From positions 1 to 60,243 of the forward strand of contig CAKTXR010000014.1 in assembly GCA_934631025.1 (NCBI GenBank): a DNA stretch of 60,243 bases. The letters run 5' to 3'. Positions 33,890 to 41,826 of the stretch are shown piece after piece. The DNA comes from an uncultured Clostridia bacterium (GTDB lineage Bacteria; Bacillota; Clostridia; Christensenellales; Aristaeellaceae). Numbering within the stretch: position 1 is the stretch's first letter; every line of letters starts with the position of its first letter. The notes beneath the pieces are model-generated. The model saw only the letters and a program-made list of their open reading frames with translations, was not told where the DNA came from and made no database searches. The position numbers and the translations under genes are program-made.

Positions 33890-36553
33890 ATGGCGAGCGG
33901 AAAAATCTTTAAAATCGGCAAAATGCTGATCAACGTATCCGGCAAGGGCATCGCCACCAAGGATACGACCACCGGCGAGATCCGTCGGATGCGCTTCCCC
34001 TGGGCCAAGCCCAAGCCGGTTCAGTCCGAGCCGGAGGAAAACGAGCGCGAAGCGTACAACGACGAGGAGCAGTACGCCGACGATCAGGATAATTATCAGG
34101 ATTACGACGATCAGGAGCAGGACTACGCCGACAGCCGCGCCTATCCGGACGAGGAATACGACGACGAGGGCGACGAGAAGGGCGGCCTGCTGAACGCCGC
34201 GTGGTTCATGTGGGCCATGCTGATCCTGCTGCCTCCCTTCGGCATCTGGCTGCTCTGGCGGCGCAACCGCTATGAGTTCACCACGCGCACAGCGCTGTCG
34301 CTGGTGTTCATCGTCTGGTTCGTGCTGCTGCTGGTGCTTCTGTTCACCCGCGTCGGCGGGCGCGACAACACCGTGCGGCCCGATACCTCCACGCTGCCCA
34401 GCGTCTCCGCCACGGCGACGGCCACAGCGACGCCCACCACAACGCCCTCGTCCACGCCGAACGCCGATAATGCGAGCGTCCAGCCCTCCGTGACTCCCAA
34501 CGCAGACGGGGCCACAGCGCCCGCGACCACCGATTCCGGCACGGCGACGCAGTTCGTCTATTCCGTGCAGGGCGGCCAGTATTTCCACTCCAATCCCGAC
34601 TGCGGCAACATGACCGGCGCGAGCCGTGTGACGCTGAGCGTGGCGCTGGGCCGCGGCCAGACCGCCTGCCCCAAGTGCTATCAGCAGCCGACCAACACGC
34701 CCGCGGCGACCAACACGCCCCTGCCGTCCGGCAGCTATTACGCCACGCCGACCGGCACATACTATCACACCAACCCGACCTGCGGCGGCATGAAGAACGC
34801 CCAGGTGGTCACTCAGGCCGAAGCCATCGGCCGCGGCCAGACCGCCTGCCCCACCTGCGTCGGCTCGGTCTACATGACCACGAACGGCACCTGGTATCAC
34901 AGCAAGTCGAACTGCCAGGGCATGACCGGCGCCAAGCTGGTCACCATTGACGACGCGGTGAAGGCCGGAAAGACGCCCTGCCCCGAATGCATCGGCACGA
35001 TCGGCGGCGACGGCACGGGGGCCACGACCACCAGCGCCCCCACCGGCAGCGACTCCTCGAACGTATTCTACTGCACCGACAAGGGCACCTGGTATCATTC
35101 CGACGAGCACTGCCAGGGCATGACCGGCGCCTACAAGATCTCCGCGGCGGCGGCCGAGCAGAAGGGCAAGACCCCCTGCCCCAAGTGCCTGGGCGGCAAC
35201 AGCGGCGTCGACAACTACTACGCCACGACGAACGGCAAGTGGTATCACACCGACAAGAACTGCCAGGGCATGACCGGCGCGACGCGCGTTTCTCTGGCCA
35301 CCGCCCTCAAGCGCGGCCAAACCGCCTGCCCCGTGTGCGCGGGCGGCACCGCCGAAACCAAGCCCGACATCGTGGACGTCGAAGCGACCGCCAAGCCCAA
35401 CACCGGCGCCACCACAGTGACCGACGGCGAGTACTACTCCACGACCGACGGCACATACTTCCACAAGAACGCGACCTGTTCCGGCATGAAGAACGCCACC
35501 AAGGTGACCGCCGCCCAGATCGCCGAGCGCGGCCAGAAGCCCTGCCCCAAGTGCGTCGGCACGTCGGGCACCTACTATTCCACGCCCACCGGCACTTACT
35601 ATCACGCCAACGCGACCTGCTCCGGCATGAAGAATGCCGACATCGTGACGCTGGCCATGATCCGCAGCCGCGGACAAAGCCCCTGCCCCAAGTGCATCGG
35701 CGGCTCGAACACCGGCGATAACAACGGTGGTGCCAGCGACGATACCAGCTCCGGCTATTACTACGCCACGGCGAACGGCGAGCACTATCACAGCAAGGCC
35801 ACCTGCTCCGGCATGAAGGGCGCGACCAAGATCACTCAGGCCGCGGCTGAAACGGCCGGCAAGACGCCCTGCCCCACCTGCGTCGGCTCGGTCTACTCCG
35901 CGGGCGGCCAGTACTACCACAAGGATAAAACCTGCGGCGGCATGAAGAACGCCAAACTGGTCACCATCCTCGCGGCGGAAAAGGCCGGCCAGACCGCCTG
36001 CCCCAAGTGCATCGGCGGCACGCCCAGTCCGACCGACGCCCCCAGCCAGGACGACGACGATTCCGATCTGGCCTACTACGCCACGGAGAACGGCGATCAC
36101 TATCACCGCAACGCCACCTGCTCCGGCATGAAGGGCGCGACAAAGATCAGCGAAGCGGCGGCCAAGAAGGCCGGCAAGACGCCCTGCCCCAAGTGCATCG
36201 GCACGGTCTACGCGGTTGACGGCGGCGACTACTACCACAAGACCGCCACCTGCTCCGGCATGAAGAACGCCCGTCTGATGACCGTCGATCAGGCCGAGCT
36301 GAGCGGCCACGCCCCCTGCCCCACCTGCATGGGCGGCACGCCGATCGACAAGGACAACAACGGCACGAGCGGCAACTCCGGCACGAAGGTCGATCCCGAC
36401 ACCACCGAGGTGTGGGTGACGATCGAGGGCAGCAAGTACCACAGCGAGCAGTATTGCAGCGGCATGAAGAACGCCGCCAAGACCACGCTGAGCTGGGCGC
36501 TCTCCCACAACTACGCGCGCTGCACCGTGTGCAACGCCCCTTCCGCGGACTAA
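33890..36553 (+). CDS. Membrane protein with twelve tandem His-Cys3 metal-binding modules
   Basis: An 887-residue protein. A short basic N-terminus and a very acidic stretch (about 45-97) precede two membrane helices (about 101-123 and 134-154). A Thr/Pro linker leads to twelve modules (about 223-883) of pattern Y-H-x4-C-x21-C-P-x-C, each about 40 residues, with spacers rich in Gly, Ser, Thr and Asp. The module resembles the small Ada-like zinc-binding domain found singly at the end of some secreted nucleases; that is from memory. The Arg-rich loop between helices would favour both ends outside. AAGGAG lies before the ATG. I infer a surface zinc-binding or structural protein; function unknown. 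Confidence 0.85.
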   Translation: MASGKIFKIGKMLINVSGKGIATKDTTTGEIRRMRFPWAKPKPVQSEPEENEREAYNDEEQYADDQDNYQDYDDQEQDYADSRAYPDEEYDDEGDEKGGLLNAAWFMWAMLILLPPFGIWLLWRRNRYEFTTRTALSLVFIVWFVLLLVLLFTRVGGRDNTVRPDTSTLPSVSATATATATPTTTPSSTPNADNASVQPSVTPNADGATAPATTDSGTATQFVYSVQGGQYFHSNPDCGNMTGASRVTLSVALGRGQTACPKCYQQPTNTPAATNTPLPSGSYYATPTGTYYHTNPTCGGMKNAQVVTQAEAIGRGQTACPTCVGSVYMTTNGTWYHSKSNCQGMTGAKLVTIDDAVKAGKTPCPECIGTIGGDGTGATTTSAPTGSDSSNVFYCTDKGTWYHSDEHCQGMTGAYKISAAAAEQKGKTPCPKCLGGNSGVDNYYATTNGKWYHTDKNCQGMTGATRVSLATALKRGQTACPVCAGGTAETKPDIVDVEATAKPNTGATTVTDGEYYSTTDGTYFHKNATCSGMKNATKVTAAQIAERGQKPCPKCVGTSGTYYSTPTGTYYHANATCSGMKNADIVTLAMIRSRGQSPCPKCIGGSNTGDNNGGASDDTSSGYYYATANGEHYHSKATCSGMKGATKITQAAAETAGKTPCPTCVGSVYSAGGQYYHKDKTCGGMKNAKLVTILAAEKAGQTACPKCIGGTPSPTDAPSQDDDDSDLAYYATENGDHYHRNATCSGMKGATKISEAAAKKAGKTPCPKCIGTVYAVDGGDYYHKTATCSGMKNARLMTVDQAELSGHAPCPTCMGGTPIDKDNNGTSGNSGTKVDPDTTEVWVTIEGSKYHSEQYCSGMKNAAKTTLSWALSHNYARCTVCNAPSAD

Positions 36554-36564
36554 TGTAATGCACG

Positions 36565-36606
36565 AACGCCCCGTCCGAGCCTGAAACGGTTCGAGCGGGG
36601 CGTTTT
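36565..36606 (+). terminator. Terminator of the zinc-module gene
   Basis: AACGCCCCG pairs with CGGGGCGTT around an imperfectly paired centre, followed by TTTTCG. Confidence 0.75.
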
Positions 36607-36745
36607 CGTATCTCTTTTCCGGTGCATTGCCATCATGCCGGCGCTCTTCAACACGGAAATGGCATGGACGCCCCCCAATCATTCCGCACCACGCGCTGCG
36701 AGTTGCGAACGCTTTGAAGGCGAGGCGGCACTCTCCTCTTCTCAT

Positions 36746-36804
36746 AAAAAATCAGGCTCCGTCCGTCGGCGAAAAGCCGATGCAAACGAAGCCTGTGTTT
36801 TTTT
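36746..36804 (-). terminator. Bidirectional terminator, mainly for the ECF S component
   Basis: An imperfect long hairpin (AGGCT...GTCGGC with GCCGAT...AGCCT) has T tracts on both sides: TTTTTT on the minus strand (36746-36751) and seven T on the plus strand (36798-36804). Confidence 0.75.
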
Positions 36805-36825
36805 GCGGCGCGCCGTCAATTCCTT

Positions 36826-36854
36826 TTGACGAACGGCGCGGAATATGATAGAAT
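36826..36854 (+). promoter_or_regulatory. Orphan promoter pointing antisense into the ECF S gene
   Basis: TTGACG (36826-36831), 17-base spacer, TAGAAT (36849-36854). No plus-strand gene follows. Its first 15 bases equal those of the promoter at 33782, and the -35 sits in an inverted repeat (CGCCGTCAA with TTGACGAACGGCG). Confidence 0.45.
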
Positions 36855-36861
36855 AGAGGTG

Positions 36862-37407
36862 TCAGCGATGGGGAACGTATACGCGCCGCGCCAGCTTCAA
36901 AAGCGGATAGAGCAGTATCACGTCCACGGGATATTGCAGCAGGTTTTTGAGCGCGCGCGCGGGCAGTATGACGAAGAACGCCTTGCCGTAGAGCAGATTG
37001 AGCCAAAGCGTGTTGAGCAGCAGATTGCAGATCACGTCGATCAGCAGCTTTGTGAGCAGCACGCGCTTCAGGCTGACGTCGCGGTCATAGAGCATCACGC
37101 CGTAAATCGCGCCGCTCACCAGACCGGTCAGCGTAAAGCCCGGAAAGTACGGGCCGATGGGGTGAATGATCGAGCCGAGTATGTCGGCCAGCGCGCCGTT
37201 GATCATTGAGGCGACCGGCCCCAGCAGCGCGCCCGTCGTGCTGAGCGCCAGATAGCCGAACGATATGCGGATGCTCGGCCCCAGCGGAATAGCCGCGACC
37301 AGCCCCAGCAGCACCTGAACGCCCAGCAGCATCGCCGCCGTCACCAGCGCGCGCAGATGGCGCATTCCGCGCAGCGACCGAACAAAAACGTTACCCTCGT
37401 TTGCCAA
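36862..37407 (-). CDS. folT: ECF transporter S component, folate type (FolT-like)
   Basis: A 181-residue membrane protein with about six helices. FolT-like features are RISFGYLAL, PVASMINGALADILG, FPGFTLTGLVSGAIYG and LLNTLWLNLLYGKAF. S components bind a vitamin and dock to the shared EcfA-EcfA-EcfT module, whose genes lie at 58750-60243. The start is TTG at 37407 with GGAGGG 7 bases upstream; no in-frame ATG fits. A TATAAT lies just upstream. Folate is the best guess for the ligand. The leader is too short for a riboswitch. Confidence 0.82.
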   Translation of the reverse strand: MANEGNVFVRSLRGMRHLRALVTAAMLLGVQVLLGLVAAIPLGPSIRISFGYLALSTTGALLGPVASMINGALADILGSIIHPIGPYFPGFTLTGLVSGAIYGVMLYDRDVSLKRVLLTKLLIDVICNLLLNTLWLNLLYGKAFFVILPARALKNLLQYPVDVILLYPLLKLARRVYVPHR

Positions 37408-37486
37408 TGTTCATCCCTCCAGACGCGATTCATTATACCTTCAATCGCGCCGCACGCGAAACCATATTTAAGGCAGGTTGTGTTAA

Positions 37487-39475
37487 ATGAAGAGGAAAAA
37501 GGTTAACCGTCCGCGCATGATCAGCATCGATCCCGCGCTCGCGCCCTATGCCGAGGATATTCAGGCCCGCATCGAGCACTACCGCGCCGTCCGCAAATCC
37601 CTTCTGGGCGATCAGGAGATCACCACCTTCGCCAACGGTTATCTCTATTTCGGCCTGCACCGCGAGGAAGGCGGCTGGGTGTTCCGCGAGCATGCGCCTG
37701 CCGCCGCCGCAATCCACCTCTTCGGCGATTTTAACGGCTGGAACCGCACGTCTCATCCGCTCACGCGCCTTGAAAACGGCGAATGGGAAATCCACATTGC
37801 CGGCGGGGACGCGCTCAAACACGGCGAGCGCTATCTCATCGAAATCACAGCGTCGGACGGCAGAACCTTCGACCGCATTCCCGCCTATGCCGCAAGCGCC
37901 GTCCAGAACAGCGAAACCCGCCAGTTCGACGGCCGCGTGCTGGCCAATCCCCCCTATGAGTGGCACGACGAAAAGCGCGCGCGCTCCATGCCCTCCCCCC
38001 TGCTGATCTACGAATGCCATGTCGGCATGGCGCAGGAGGACGGCGGCGTCGGCACATACCGCCAGTTCGCCGACAGCGTGCTGCCGCGCATCAAAAAGGA
38101 CGGCTACAACACCGTCCAGCTCATGGCCATTCAGGAGCATCCCTACTACGCCAGCTTCGGCTATCAGGTCACCAACCCGTTCGCCGCGTCCTCGTGGTAC
38201 GGCGAGCCGGACGACCTCAAATACCTGATCGACACGGCGCACGGCCTGGGGCTGCGCGTGCTGCTCGATCTGGTACACTCACACTCCGCCGCCAACGAGC
38301 GCGAGGGCATCTGCAATTTCGACGGCAGCGGCTCGCTCTACTGCCGCGGCCATCATCCCGCCTGGGGCAGCCGCCTGTTCGCCTACGGCCGGCACGACGT
38401 GATCCACTATCTGCTCTCGAACGTCAAGTTCTGGATGGACGAGTACCACTTCGACGGCTTCCGCTTCGACGGCGTGACCAGCATGATCTACGCCGATCAC
38501 GGACTGGGGCGCTGCTTTACGAGCTATGCCGACTACTATAACGGCGGCGTGGATTTCGACGCGCTGACCTATCTCACGCTGGCCACAGAGCTGATCCACG
38601 CGATCAATCCGCACGCCGTGGCCATTGCCGAGGACATGAGCGGCTATCCGGGGCTGTGCCTGCCCGTCACATGGGGCGGCGTGGGCTTCAACGACCGGCT
38701 CAATATGGGCGTGCCCGATCTGTGGATCCGGCTCATCAAGGACTCGCGCGAGCAGGACTGGGATATGTTCCATCTCTGGTATGAGCTGACCACCCGCCGC
38801 CCGCACGAAAAGACCATCGGCTATTCCGAATCGCACGATCAGGCGCTCGTGGGCGACAAGACGCTTTTGTTTCGGCTGCTGGACGCGGAGATGTACACCG
38901 GCATGGACCGCGCCTATCACTCGCCCAGCATGGATCGCGGCGTCGCGCTGATCAAGCTGATCCGCCTGATCACGCTGCTGGCCGCCTGCGACGGCTATCT
39001 CAACTTCATGGGCAACGAATTCGGCCATCCCGAGTGGATCGACTTCCCGCGCGAGGGCAACGGCTGGAGCGGCCGCTATGCGCGCAGGCAGTGGTCGCTG
39101 GCCGAAAACGGCTATCTCAAGTACAGCCAGCTCGGCCTGTTCGACCGCGATATGCTCGCGCTCGTGCGCAAATACCGCGTGCTGTCCGATCCGGCGGCGC
39201 GCAGCCTGTGGATCGATCAGGCACGCAAGCTGATCGTCTTTACGCGCGGCGGCCTGCTCTTCGCGTTCAACTTCGGCCCCGAGCGCGCGCTGCTCTCCCT
39301 GCCCATGAGCGGCATGGACAGCGGCGATTACACCCTCCTGCTCTCGACCGATTCCGGCGAATACGGCGGCTTTGAGCGCGTCGACGCGCCGTTCTCGATC
39401 GACGAGGACGGCCTTCTGCGCGGCGTGCTGAGCGAACGCACCGCCGTGGCGCTGAAGCGAAAGGAAAAGGCATGA
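37487..39475 (+). CDS. glgB: 1,4-alpha-glucan branching enzyme (GH13)
   Basis: A 662-residue enzyme that makes alpha-1,6 branches in glycogen. An N-terminal CBM48-like domain (about 50-150, FREHAPAAAAIHLFGDFNGW) precedes the GH13 barrel: LLDLVHSH, DGFRFDGVTSM with the nucleophile Asp, AIAEDMSG with the acid Glu, and GYSESHDQ. The sequence resembles the branching enzymes common in eukaryotes (subfamily 8) more than the E. coli form. It is divergent from the S-component gene, and its stop codon overlaps the NUDIX start (ATGA). No other glycogen gene is in the window. Confidence 0.93.
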   Translation: MKRKKVNRPRMISIDPALAPYAEDIQARIEHYRAVRKSLLGDQEITTFANGYLYFGLHREEGGWVFREHAPAAAAIHLFGDFNGWNRTSHPLTRLENGEWEIHIAGGDALKHGERYLIEITASDGRTFDRIPAYAASAVQNSETRQFDGRVLANPPYEWHDEKRARSMPSPLLIYECHVGMAQEDGGVGTYRQFADSVLPRIKKDGYNTVQLMAIQEHPYYASFGYQVTNPFAASSWYGEPDDLKYLIDTAHGLGLRVLLDLVHSHSAANEREGICNFDGSGSLYCRGHHPAWGSRLFAYGRHDVIHYLLSNVKFWMDEYHFDGFRFDGVTSMIYADHGLGRCFTSYADYYNGGVDFDALTYLTLATELIHAINPHAVAIAEDMSGYPGLCLPVTWGGVGFNDRLNMGVPDLWIRLIKDSREQDWDMFHLWYELTTRRPHEKTIGYSESHDQALVGDKTLLFRLLDAEMYTGMDRAYHSPSMDRGVALIKLIRLITLLAACDGYLNFMGNEFGHPEWIDFPREGNGWSGRYARRQWSLAENGYLKYSQLGLFDRDMLALVRKYRVLSDPAARSLWIDQARKLIVFTRGGLLFAFNFGPERALLSLPMSGMDSGDYTLLLSTDSGEYGGFERVDAPFSIDEDGLLRGVLSERTAVALKRKEKA

Positions 39476-40881
39476 TCACGCGCATTCATCCGCTCAACAG
39501 CTGCGAGCGCGTCGCCTTTGTGGTCAATCTGGCGCGCTATGACGGGCGCTGGCTCTTCGTGCGACACAAGGCCCGCGCCACATGGGAAACGCCGGGCGGG
39601 CACATAGAGCCGGGCGAAACGGCGCTTGAGGCCGCCGGACGCGAGCTTTACGAGGAAACGGGCGCGCTCGATTACGCGCTCACGCCGCTGTGCGATTATT
39701 CCGTGCAGCGGGAGGACGGCCTATCCTACGGGCGCGTGTTTACGGCCGATATAACAAAGCTCGGCCCGCTGCCCGAAAGCGAAATCGCCGAGACGCGCCT
39801 GTTCGACGCGCTGCCGGACGATCTTACCTATCCCTTCATTACCCCGGGTCTGTACGACTTTTATAGAGGAGGAAACTACACTATGCTTCGAGTTGCAATG
39901 ATCAGCAAATGGCACGTTCACGCCGGCGGCTACGCCAAGTTTGTCCAGCAGCAGGGCGACGCCTGCATCACCTGCGTCTGGGACGAGCAGCCTGAGCGCG
40001 GCCGCGCCTGGGCGGAAGAGCTGGGCGTTCCCTTTGTCGAGAGCTACGACGAGCTGCTGGCCCGCCCCGACGTGGACGCGGTGCTGATCGACACGCCCAC
40101 CAACATGCACAAGGAAGTCATGATCAAGGCCGCGAAGGCGCACAAGCACATCTTCACCGAGAAATGTATGTGCCTGAACGTCGCCGACTGCGACGAGGTC
40201 ATCAAGGCGGTCGAGGAGGCCGGCGTGATCTTCACCATCAGCTTCCCGCAGCGCTGCTCCGGCCGCAATCTGTTCATCAAGCAGTGCATCGAGGACGGCA
40301 CGCTGGGCGACGTTACCGTCATGCGCGTGCGCAACTGCCACAACGGCGCGCTGGCCGGCTGGCTGCCCGATTACTGGTATGATCCCGAGACGACCGGCGG
40401 CGGCGCGATGATGGATCTGGGCGCGCATCCGATGTATCTGGCGCGCTGGCTGCTGGGCAAGCCCACCCGCATCCAGTCGATGTTCAACAACCTCACGCCG
40501 CATCCCGTCGAGGACAACTCGGTCTGCACGATCGAATTCGAGAACAAGGCGGTCGCCATTTCCGAGACCAGCCTGGTTTCGCCGATGACCCCCGCCATCC
40601 TCGAGGTGTACGGCACCAAGGGCGTGATCATGGCGGTGGATTCGAGCCTGCGCATCCGCACCGAGGATTCTATGAAGTATGTCAAGGACGGCTGGGTGGA
40701 GATCGACAAGTTCCCCGCCGACCTGCCCGCGCCCATCCGCCAGTGGATTGACAGCATACTCTACGGCAAGGAAGTGCGCTTCGGCCTGCAGGAGGGCCGC
40801 CAGCTGACCGAGCTGATGGAGAACGCCTACATCGCCGATAAGGAAAAGCGCGAGGTGGCCTTTGCGGGCAGTGCCCGCTGA
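39472..40881 (+). CDS. NUDIX hydrolase read in frame into Gfo/Idh/MocA oxidoreductase
   Basis: One open frame of 469 residues. Residues about 10-130 form a NUDIX domain with an intact NUDIX box (GGHIEPGETALEAAGRELYE then ETG). Residues 138-469 are a complete NAD-dependent oxidoreductase. No stop lies between them. A near-perfect ribosome site, GAGGAGG, and an in-frame ATG at 39883 sit exactly at the junction, so the dehydrogenase can also be made alone. In the next frame a TAG lies at the end of the NUDIX domain, so a one-base change could have fused two genes. The NUDIX start overlaps the glgB stop by four bases. Confidence 0.75.
   Translation: MITRIHPLNSCERVAFVVNLARYDGRWLFVRHKARATWETPGGHIEPGETALEAAGRELYEETGALDYALTPLCDYSVQREDGLSYGRVFTADITKLGPLPESEIAETRLFDALPDDLTYPFITPGLYDFYRGGNYTMLRVAMISKWHVHAGGYAKFVQQQGDACITCVWDEQPERGRAWAEELGVPFVESYDELLARPDVDAVLIDTPTNMHKEVMIKAAKAHKHIFTEKCMCLNVADCDEVIKAVEEAGVIFTISFPQRCSGRNLFIKQCIEDGTLGDVTVMRVRNCHNGALAGWLPDYWYDPETTGGGAMMDLGAHPMYLARWLLGKPTRIQSMFNNLTPHPVEDNSVCTIEFENKAVAISETSLVSPMTPAILEVYGTKGVIMAVDSSLRIRTEDSMKYVKDGWVEIDKFPADLPAPIRQWIDSILYGKEVRFGLQEGRQLTELMENAYIADKEKREVAFAGSAR
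39883..40881 (+). CDS. Gfo/Idh/MocA-family oxidoreductase, internal start
   Basis: A 332-residue product from the internal ATG, preceded by GAGGAGG at 9 bases. The N-terminal Rossmann part begins LRVAMISKWHVHAGGYAKF, and the family motif EKCMCLNVADCDEVI holds the usual Glu-Lys pair (TEK). The substrate-binding region has GGGAMMDLGAHPMYLARW, with the family's conserved Asp-x2-x-His. Members oxidise or reduce sugars, inositols and related compounds. Normal full length without the NUDIX part argues that this is the main product. Confidence 0.85.
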   Translation: MLRVAMISKWHVHAGGYAKFVQQQGDACITCVWDEQPERGRAWAEELGVPFVESYDELLARPDVDAVLIDTPTNMHKEVMIKAAKAHKHIFTEKCMCLNVADCDEVIKAVEEAGVIFTISFPQRCSGRNLFIKQCIEDGTLGDVTVMRVRNCHNGALAGWLPDYWYDPETTGGGAMMDLGAHPMYLARWLLGKPTRIQSMFNNLTPHPVEDNSVCTIEFENKAVAISETSLVSPMTPAILEVYGTKGVIMAVDSSLRIRTEDSMKYVKDGWVEIDKFPADLPAPIRQWIDSILYGKEVRFGLQEGRQLTELMENAYIADKEKREVAFAGSAR

Positions 40882-41030
40882 CACTTTGCGCGACCTAACT
40901 CAAACGATTGAGCAAACAGGTGTGACAGTGCGGCCGCACGACTTGCCCGGCCATAAATCAGAGCCGGTCAAGTCTCCGTTGTACCCGAATGACGCCGCGC
41001 ATCCGCACTGCCATAACCCCGCCGCAGCGT

Positions 41031-41110
41031 GAAGAGAGTCCAGAGAGCCAATGGCTCTTTGGCGCAGTCTGGGGCGCGCAGCCCCAGCGTACTCCCCGCG
41101 GCATCATAAC
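41031..41110 (+). repeat. Dispersed intergenic repeat, copy B
   Basis: GAGAGTCCAGAGAGCC, a small hairpin, then CAGCCCCAGCGTACTCCCCG. It matches copy A (31438-31520, minus strand) in block order. Confidence 0.6.
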
Positions 41111-41128
41111 GAATCAGCACACCATAAC

Positions 41129-41163
41129 GAAAGAAGCGCCCACCCAATGCGGCGCTTCTTTTC
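41129..41163 (+). terminator. Terminator-like hairpin, bidirectional
   Basis: AAGAAGCGCC pairs with GGCGCTTCTT around ten bases, with TTTT on the plus side and TTTC on the minus side. It lies about 250 bases past the oxidoreductase stop. Confidence 0.6.
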
Positions 41164-41287
41164 GTATAAGCGGACTCCGGTCGAACTCCGTCGGGATCGC
41201 CATAAAAAACATACAATTCCAAAGTGAACCAGCAAAGCAAGATAACCCCATGCCGCTGCGAGAACGCACGAATGGCGATCCCGACCC

Positions 41288-41501
41288 GCGCGGAACAGAA
41301 ACGGAACCTCCCGCAAGCCGTCCTGTTTGGCGCTATGCGGCAAACAGCAGGCGTGATACAACCCAAAACGCCCCAACAGAACCGCCAACGCCCGCCGTTC
41401 CCCACTCCCGCGGAATAGAAACGCAGCCTTCCGCAAGCCGTCCTGTTTGGCGTTCACGTCACACAGCAGGCATAACCCAACCCAAAGCGCCCCAATAGAA
41501 C
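41288..41501. repeat. Direct repeat of about 95 bases, two copies, 120-base period
   Basis: CCGCAAGCCGTCCTGTTTGG occurs at 41311 and 41431; flanking blocks (CGGAAYAGAAACG before, ACAGCAGGC and CGCCCCAAYAGAAC after) keep the same order. Confidence 0.75.
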
Positions 41502-41769
41502 TACATCGCCGCGCAGGACAACCCCCGCGTCTCCTCCGCGCGCACCCACGCTTCTGCCGGAGCTAAAACCGGCAAGAGACAACGCCGCGCCGGCCCACAA
41601 TTCACTGACGGATAATAACAGCCAACGCTGCGCCGCGCCAGCGCGGACGTGCTTTCAAACGCCGCCCCTGAGACGGCCGACGACATTGCAGACGGCGTGC
41701 CGACACATATCCCCTCGCCAGCGACCATATCCCCTCGCCAACGCCCCCTTCAAGCTCGCAAAGGCACAC

Positions 41770-41807
41770 AAAAAGCCCCGCCCAGCCCAACTCAGGCCAG
41801 ACGGAGC
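41770..41807 (-). terminator. Terminator of murI
   Basis: On the minus strand a 13-bp stem with several G-U pairs (41795-41807 with 41775-41787) is followed by TTTTTGTG. Confidence 0.8.
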
Positions 41808-41826
41808 CAAATATCAAGTCAATCGC

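Larger units (their letters stand above)
40882..41769. other. Long gene-free stretch with repeats
   Basis: About 890 bases without a credible gene; frames on both strands are short and lack ribosome sites. It contains a 12-bp inverted repeat at 40940-40974 just after the oxidoreductase stop (no T tract), copy B of the dispersed repeat, a hairpin at 41129, and a 95-base direct repeat pair. Confidence 0.6.

Noticed and set aside
33767..36745. 992-codon minus-strand frame
   Set aside because: It is exactly antisense to the zinc-module gene, has a low-complexity Gly/Ala/Val/Arg composition and no family pattern; the plus strand has a start, ribosome site and twelve conserved modules.
37408..37486. 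Folate or other riboswitch before the ECF S gene
   Set aside because: The distance from the TATAAT to the TTG start leaves a leader of only about 20 bases.
40968..41405. 145-codon minus-strand frame in the gene desert
   Set aside because: It spans two repeat elements and a terminator hairpin, with no ribosome site and no protein-like pattern.
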